A stretch of DNA of 40,066 nt from Dyadobacter sp. CY261 (lineage in GTDB: Bacteria > Bacteroidota > Bacteroidia > Cytophagales > Spirosomataceae): contig NZ_JAKCPW010000028.1 of the NCBI RefSeq assembly GCF_021440085.1, positions 1 through 40,066 on the forward strand, read 5' to 3'. The notes under the pieces are model-generated. The model did no database searches. It was not told the origin of the DNA and saw nothing but the letters and a program-made list of their open reading frames with translations. The position numbers were made by a program, and so were the translations under genes. Shown one piece after another: positions 36,331-40,066 of this stretch (position 1 is its first letter; every line of letters begins with the position of its first letter).

Positions 36331-37508
36331 TCGATCAAGAGTCACTTCGTCAGGAATTTTCACTCAGGTTAGTATCGTCACATAATTTGACAGCTTTAAG
36401 AGGTATTGCGGCTATAATTCTTGTAGTTTTCCATTGCGATATTTTTCTAAAGCCTGTATTCAATCATGCAAATAGCATGCTGATCGCAAACGGATGGGTT
36501 TGGGTTGATTTCTTCTTTGTATTGAGCGGGTTCCTCTTAACGCATATTTACTGGAATGATTTTGAAAAATCTATTAGTTCTAGATTCTATTTCCGTTTTT
36601 TAATTCGACGGATTGCCAAAATTTTTCCTTTACATTGGTTCCTGCTTTTTATTACATTTGGTCTTGCAAGGTTACTGATTTGGAAGTCAGATCAGGTCAG
36701 CTGGTATATGGCTGAGATGCTAAATTCGGAGGCTATCGCTAGTCATTTCCTACTAACAAATTCACTAAATTTCCAGCGCATTCCGACTTTAAATACACCA
36801 ACTTGGTCGCTGAGTGCTGAATGGTGCACATACGTGCTTTACCCGTTCATGGCTTGCGGGTTTTCAAGGTTCATGAAATTGCCTACCTTAGTCAAAGTGA
36901 GCATAGTTACAATACTGTTGTTGTTCATCTTCGGCATTTTCGATTTCAGACATATTGTCGCTGTTATTTGCGAATCTGACCTCGAAATGCATATGACCTC
37001 AGACTGGGGTTTTCTTCGTTGCCTGGTCTGGTTTACACTTGGCCTTGCTGCCAGAAGAAACGCCCCTCGGTTTACGAAATTTAAATATTTATGCAGCGAC
37101 CTCAGCTTTTTAGTAGTTCTTGTACTAATATTTGCCGGAATGCATATTGACTTGAACTCGTCACTCATAGTATTGCTTTTTCCTCTTCTGATTGTATCTG
37201 CGGTACTTAACAATGGAATAGTCTCTGCAATATTGTCACACCCAGTATTTCAATATGCAGGAAAATTGTCATTTTCAATATACATGGTCCACGTGCCGAT
37301 AATCTACGTGTATTGGCTCAACATTTTAAATGATTATCCAGACGCTCTTTATCGGGTGGGAGCTATTCAAGCAGCGATACGTGTCCCGGCGTTACAACTA
37401 TGCGCCGAAGTTCTCATCGCATCTGTCACACTGTCAATCCTTCTTTTTCGATTTATTGAAGCACCTAGCAATTATTTTATTAGAAATCTATTCAAAGACT
37501 CACGTTGA
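36321..37508 (+). CDS. Acyltransferase 3 family membrane protein (OafA/YrhL-like)
   Basis: A 395-aa protein with about ten membrane helices. Family motifs are present: LTALRGIAAIILVVFHCDIF with the catalytic His near residue 38, WVDFFFVLSGFLLTHIYW, RRIAKIFPLHW, and TPTWSLSAEW near 155-165. Such enzymes transfer acetyl or other acyl groups onto surface or periplasmic glycans. There is no ATG at the front: the frame opens with TTG (36321) or GTG (36324) inside the end of the transglutaminase-like gene, so translation is probably coupled. The neighbourhood (Wzy-like remnant, exported proteins) supports envelope glycan modification. Confidence 0.85.
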   Translation: MVVVDQESLRQEFSLRLVSSHNLTALRGIAAIILVVFHCDIFLKPVFNHANSMLIANGWVWVDFFFVLSGFLLTHIYWNDFEKSISSRFYFRFLIRRIAKIFPLHWFLLFITFGLARLLIWKSDQVSWYMAEMLNSEAIASHFLLTNSLNFQRIPTLNTPTWSLSAEWCTYVLYPFMACGFSRFMKLPTLVKVSIVTILLLFIFGIFDFRHIVAVICESDLEMHMTSDWGFLRCLVWFTLGLAARRNAPRFTKFKYLCSDLSFLVVLVLIFAGMHIDLNSSLIVLLFPLLIVSAVLNNGIVSAILSHPVFQYAGKLSFSIYMVHVPIIYVYWLNILNDYPDALYRVGAIQAAIRVPALQLCAEVLIASVTLSILLFRFIEAPSNYFIRNLFKDSR

Positions 37509-37690
37509 TATTCATCTCATATGTGCAGAAAATCAGCAACTGGCTATCAGATAGTTAGAAAATTGAGTAATAAAAGTGCAGTAGATAGCGTCGCGTTCAA
37601 ATTATTTATAATTGACTACTATGACAGGTCGGAAAGGTTTCTAGTTTCTGGGGATTTTCATTCCTCTTTTTTATTTAATATGAGGATCTA
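37509..37690. other. Intergenic region before the right M-S pair
   Basis: About 180 bp between the acyltransferase and the M gene, A+T-rich, with only a short chance frame. It provides room for an independent promoter of the M-S pair, of which the TAnnTTTG element at 37691 is the visible part. Confidence 0.4.
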
Positions 37691-37698
37691 TATATTTG
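37691..37698 (+). promoter_or_regulatory. Bacteroidota-type -7 element TATATTTG
   Basis: TATATTTG fits TAnnTTTG exactly and stands 28 bp upstream of the chosen ATG of the M lipoprotein gene, leaving a short leader. No convincing TTG -33 element lies at the usual distance, so this is a moderate candidate. Confidence 0.4.
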
Positions 37699-37725
37699 GA
37701 TGTTTATTATAATCAACTATCATTT

Positions 37726-39000
37726 ATGAAAAAAAAATACGTACAAATTGTTGGTTGCCTTTCTCTTTTCTGCATACTTGTGTTTTCATGTATGGATGGA
37801 GATCGTTCCCTTCTCCCTTCGGAAGATGGTTCTTTTCAAAGTAGCCTATCTGCGGCAAAGGAATACTACAACTCCAGAGTGACTACATCAAATCTTCGCA
37901 CGAGCGAATCTTCAAAATATGGCAAGCTGAACCCGGATTGGGACAAAGCCTCAAAACGAAAGGTCAGAAATGGAGATGATATTGTGGTTGTACCGACAGC
38001 TGGATATGATATCTCGGATAAAAACTCTGCATTTTACCGAGCATTTGTCTTCAAGGAACAGGGAGGAGCTATTGTGGACGGAAGAATAGTTGAGTTTTTG
38101 GGAGATGCTAAATTTGTTAAAAAGCATGGGGATAAATTGTTGGACTGGTTCAGAGATCGTGAGATACCAAACTATACCGGCCTTGTATTGACTTACGATG
38201 TTAATTACCAGTATTTGGATGGTTTTTCATTTACAAAGGGCAAGATGGATGAACTTGGGGTTCAATTGTGGGTGCGCACTGAAAAAACGCCGAATCGAGT
38301 TACTTCAACTCTGAGGACTCAAGTAGAGGATGCATATTGTGAAAGGATATATTATTGCTACGTCTGGACGAACGGTATGATCACAAATTGTGTCTACAGT
38401 GGCAATTGTGATGTTGCTCCTGGTACCCCTCCAACTCCGACTCCCGGGGGACCTCCGACAACAAACCCGCCAGCATCTGCTATTAAGAATGACCTGAAAA
38501 CCGAGTGTTTTAAGAACGTATTTAATACGCTGATAAGTGCTCAATTCAATAACAAAGTTCAGACAATTCTGACGAACTTCAACAAAGCGGCTTCACTTAG
38601 TTTTACGATAAAGGAGGCCCCAATGGCCAATACAAATACTAATGCAACTACAGTTGGTACAACTATAACATTGAATACTACCGCTCTTCAATATGCGTCT
38701 CAGGAATATATTGTTAGAGTTATTTATCATGAAGTTCTGCATGTGTATTTAGGGGGAAGTGAATCTGGTGACCATGCTACGATGTCGACAAAGTATGTTA
38801 CTCCAATGGCTAGCGCTCTTCAAGCTTGGTTTCCAATCAGCACTGACGACGCAACCGCGCTAGCCTGGACGTCATTGAAAACATATCCCGCATGGAATGA
38901 TGTTCCACAAGATAAAAAGGATATCTACTTCGGAACTGGCGATCGTTATAAAAACTTAAACAACCAGTATCATGGAGTATTTGGGCATAAATGTCAATAG
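37726..39000 (+). CDS. HExxH metalloprotease-like lipoprotein M (right copy)
   Basis: A 424-aa protein from the ATG at 37726 (MKKKYVQIVGCLSLFCILVF, then SC). The lipobox is FSC. It is colinear with the left copy: FYRAFVFKEQGGAIVDGRIV, NYTGLVLTYDVNYQYLDGFS, STLRTQVEDAYCERIYYCYV, TNGMITNCVYSGNC, a Pro/Thr/Gly linker, IKNDLKTECFKNVF and YHEVLHVYLGGSESGDHATM near residue 337. Zinc ligands and catalytic Glu are kept (HEVLH plus the His before ATM). The two copies are clearly diverged throughout, so the duplication is old or they were acquired separately. It is followed by an overlapping S gene. The substrate is unknown. Confidence 0.85.
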   Translation: MKKKYVQIVGCLSLFCILVFSCMDGDRSLLPSEDGSFQSSLSAAKEYYNSRVTTSNLRTSESSKYGKLNPDWDKASKRKVRNGDDIVVVPTAGYDISDKNSAFYRAFVFKEQGGAIVDGRIVEFLGDAKFVKKHGDKLLDWFRDREIPNYTGLVLTYDVNYQYLDGFSFTKGKMDELGVQLWVRTEKTPNRVTSTLRTQVEDAYCERIYYCYVWTNGMITNCVYSGNCDVAPGTPPTPTPGGPPTTNPPASAIKNDLKTECFKNVFNTLISAQFNNKVQTILTNFNKAASLSFTIKEAPMANTNTNATTVGTTITLNTTALQYASQEYIVRVIYHEVLHVYLGGSESGDHATMSTKYVTPMASALQAWFPISTDDATALAWTSLKTYPAWNDVPQDKKDIYFGTGDRYKNLNNQYHGVFGHKCQ

Positions 39001-39532
39001 AATCCTATTAATGTTGGGGCTTTTTGCTGGGATTCCTACATGCCATGCACAGCATTGGGAACAGACGAAGCCCTTACGTTATATTTGGGATGTCGACAAG
39101 CGAACAGGTGAAAAAAGAGATCTCTACACCTATCTGATGCGGGATGTAAGAACGGAGAACAATTGTTCAGCAACTTGGGGGATTTTTTATTTTCGAGTGA
39201 CGGAGAGAGGAATGGTAGATAGCGTATATCATCAAGGGACATTACGCGATATCGTTGTCAAACAAATAGTATCAAATATATACGCTACGCAGGGTCATTG
39301 GAAATCTCAGGCGGGAAAGCCCATACCTAAGCGATACTGGTTTATTTATCCATATTATGATTTTGGCCCCTATTCCTTCGAGAGCACGAAATGTAATGAT
39401 AGTGAAAAGGTACTTCAAAAAAACTTAGTTAAAGTTTCTGAGAGCATGCTGACCATTCGTCAACATTTTAGAAGTGAAGGATACTACATGCTAAATCCTA
39501 CAATTATTAGTAGTGAAAATCCAAGAGACTGA
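38972..39532 (+). CDS. Small exported protein S (right copy), weakly TonB-C-like
   Basis: A 186-aa protein; hydrophobic signal sequence VNRILLMLGLFAGIPTCHAQ. The ATG at 38972 overlaps the M gene by 29 nt and parallels the overlapping start of the left copy. An internal ATG at 39011 would shorten the signal sequence. The core CSATWGIFYFRVTERGMVDS, IVSNIYATQGHWK and YWFIYPYYDFG aligns with the left S protein, including both Cys. The Tyr-rich C-terminus differs. It ends 31 bp before a strong terminator, so M and S form a closed two-gene unit. Function unknown. Confidence 0.8.
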   Translation: MEYLGINVNRILLMLGLFAGIPTCHAQHWEQTKPLRYIWDVDKRTGEKRDLYTYLMRDVRTENNCSATWGIFYFRVTERGMVDSVYHQGTLRDIVVKQIVSNIYATQGHWKSQAGKPIPKRYWFIYPYYDFGPYSFESTKCNDSEKVLQKNLVKVSESMLTIRQHFRSEGYYMLNPTIISSENPRD

Positions 39533-39563
39533 TAGATTTAGTCGTTCAAAGTAGCAAGAATCT

Positions 39564-39603
39564 CCGGCCCAAATTGTGGACTGCATTGTGGGCCGGTTTT
39601 TTT
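39564..39603 (+). terminator. Rho-independent terminator after the right M-S pair
   Basis: CCGGCCCA (39564-39571) pairs with TGGGCCGG (39589-39596), followed by seven T (39597-39603). This is a textbook intrinsic terminator 31 bp after the S gene stop. The left pair also ends in a hairpin with a GCCC/GGGC stem. Confidence 0.9.
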
Positions 39604-40037
39604 AAGTTTGAATCTACAAGCATAAATAATATTATTGATACGTTTCGCAAGATTTGTCGGGAAAGACCTTGTCAGATAATACTGGCCAAGGGTATTTCTT
39701 TTGACGGTATCTCATAGTTGTTGCACAAGGCTTCCGAGGGGGGCAGTCAGAGTTGAATTTATGAGGTTAGTAAGGAAAACGAGAAGTCTACCTAATAATT
39801 TTGTCTATTTATTTTGCCGCCCAAAGACACCACAATAGGTAAAACTTCCAAGGGTTTTCAAAAGAGAATTGAAATCTTGCAAAAGCGATTGCATTACATA
39901 TGTCGCTTGGCAGGTATCATTTCGTCCGAAACAGATGTAAAATTGAGTGATGACGCGCTTAAAGCGGAGTTTGATTGTAAGCTTCCCTAAAAACAGAGTG
40001 GTGATGAATTAGACAAATTTTCTAATTTTAATCTGCT
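39604..40037. other. Intergenic region with IS-end-like motif
   Basis: AGTTGTTGCACAAGGC (39716-39731) resembles the inverted-repeat type seen at 3364 and 7584 and could be an IS end. A plus-strand frame at about 39820-39990 (TTIGKTSKGFQKRIEILQKR...) is open for about 57 codons but has no start and no recognised family; it may be a gene fragment. Confidence 0.35.
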
Positions 40038-40066
40038 ATGAAACGAAACACATTCACAGAAACTCA
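40038..40066 (+). CDS. Start of a possible IS3-type transposase OrfA (cut by window edge)
   Basis: The last 29 bases begin ATG and encode MKRNTFTET. IS3-family OrfA proteins of Bacteroidota often start MKR-x-x-FTETQIV, so this may be the first codons of such a transposase. With nine codons the call is tentative. Confidence 0.35.

Noticed and set aside
37521..37712. Short 63-aa frame before the right M gene
   Set aside because: No signal, motif or conserved pattern; it overlaps the promoter-like element and the M gene leader.

Overview
The window reads as an accessory, mobile-element-rich stretch of a Bacteroidota chromosome or large plasmid. Cytophagales (Dyadobacter/Spirosoma-like) is my best guess. 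It rests on the many lipoproteins with short MKK-type signal peptides, a TAnnTTTG-type promoter, Bacteroidota-style helix-turn-helix/mobilization genes and IS1182/IS66 relatives. I cannot place it to genus from sequence alone.

Layout. (1) 0-3.3 kb: a tightly overlapping minus-strand operon of mobilization/partition type (HTH_17 excisionase-like protein, winged-helix-like protein, unknown, ParA/MobD-like P-loop ATPase, membrane-anchored coiled-coil protein). It ends in a GC-rich palindromic stretch and a striking array of 10-bp repeats in exact 10-bp register. (2) 3.3-7.6 kb: three small lipoproteins, a frameshifted gene remnant, and a decayed IS1182-type transposase. The transposase and a passenger gene lie between matching inverted repeats (5350-5366 and 7584-7600). 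A 63-bp hairpin at 3322-3384 is built from the same two end sequences. (3) 7.7-24.7 kb: a complete Tc (ABC) toxin locus on the minus strand: a 2579-aa TcB-TcC (SpvB/RHS) fusion with an unrecognised C-terminal tip, a 215-aa two-helix membrane protein of unknown role, and a 2814-aa TcA pore/translocation subunit with extra N-terminal peptidoglycan-binding-like and carboxypeptidase-regulatory-like domains. (4) 25.2-28.4 kb: an island of debris (AraC tail, two IS66 fragments tail to tail, a truncated HTH_17 gene, a WKNG-repeat remnant) around an intact DUF1330-like/Crp-Fnr pair. (5) 28.4-39.5 kb: two diverging, mirror-image gene clusters that share a paralogous module.

The most interesting part is region 5. 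Each cluster carries a translationally overlapping pair: a secreted HExxH lipoprotein (M, about 430 aa, Cys cluster, Pro/Thr linker, HATM motif) followed by a small exported protein (S, about 180 aa, weakly TonB-C-like). Each pair is closed by its own strong hairpin terminator. The left copy is followed by an O-antigen-ligase/Wzy-like membrane protein with a TPR tail. The right cluster begins with a pseudogene of that same Wzy-TPR protein, then a transglutaminase-like protein and an OafA-type acyltransferase. About 2 kb of apparently gene-free DNA separates the two. Recurrence of the Wzy-TPR protein with the M-S pair suggests an undescribed envelope module, possibly glycan ligation or polymerisation on a secreted metalloprotein; that functional link is inference.

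No rRNA, tRNA or CRISPR array was seen.
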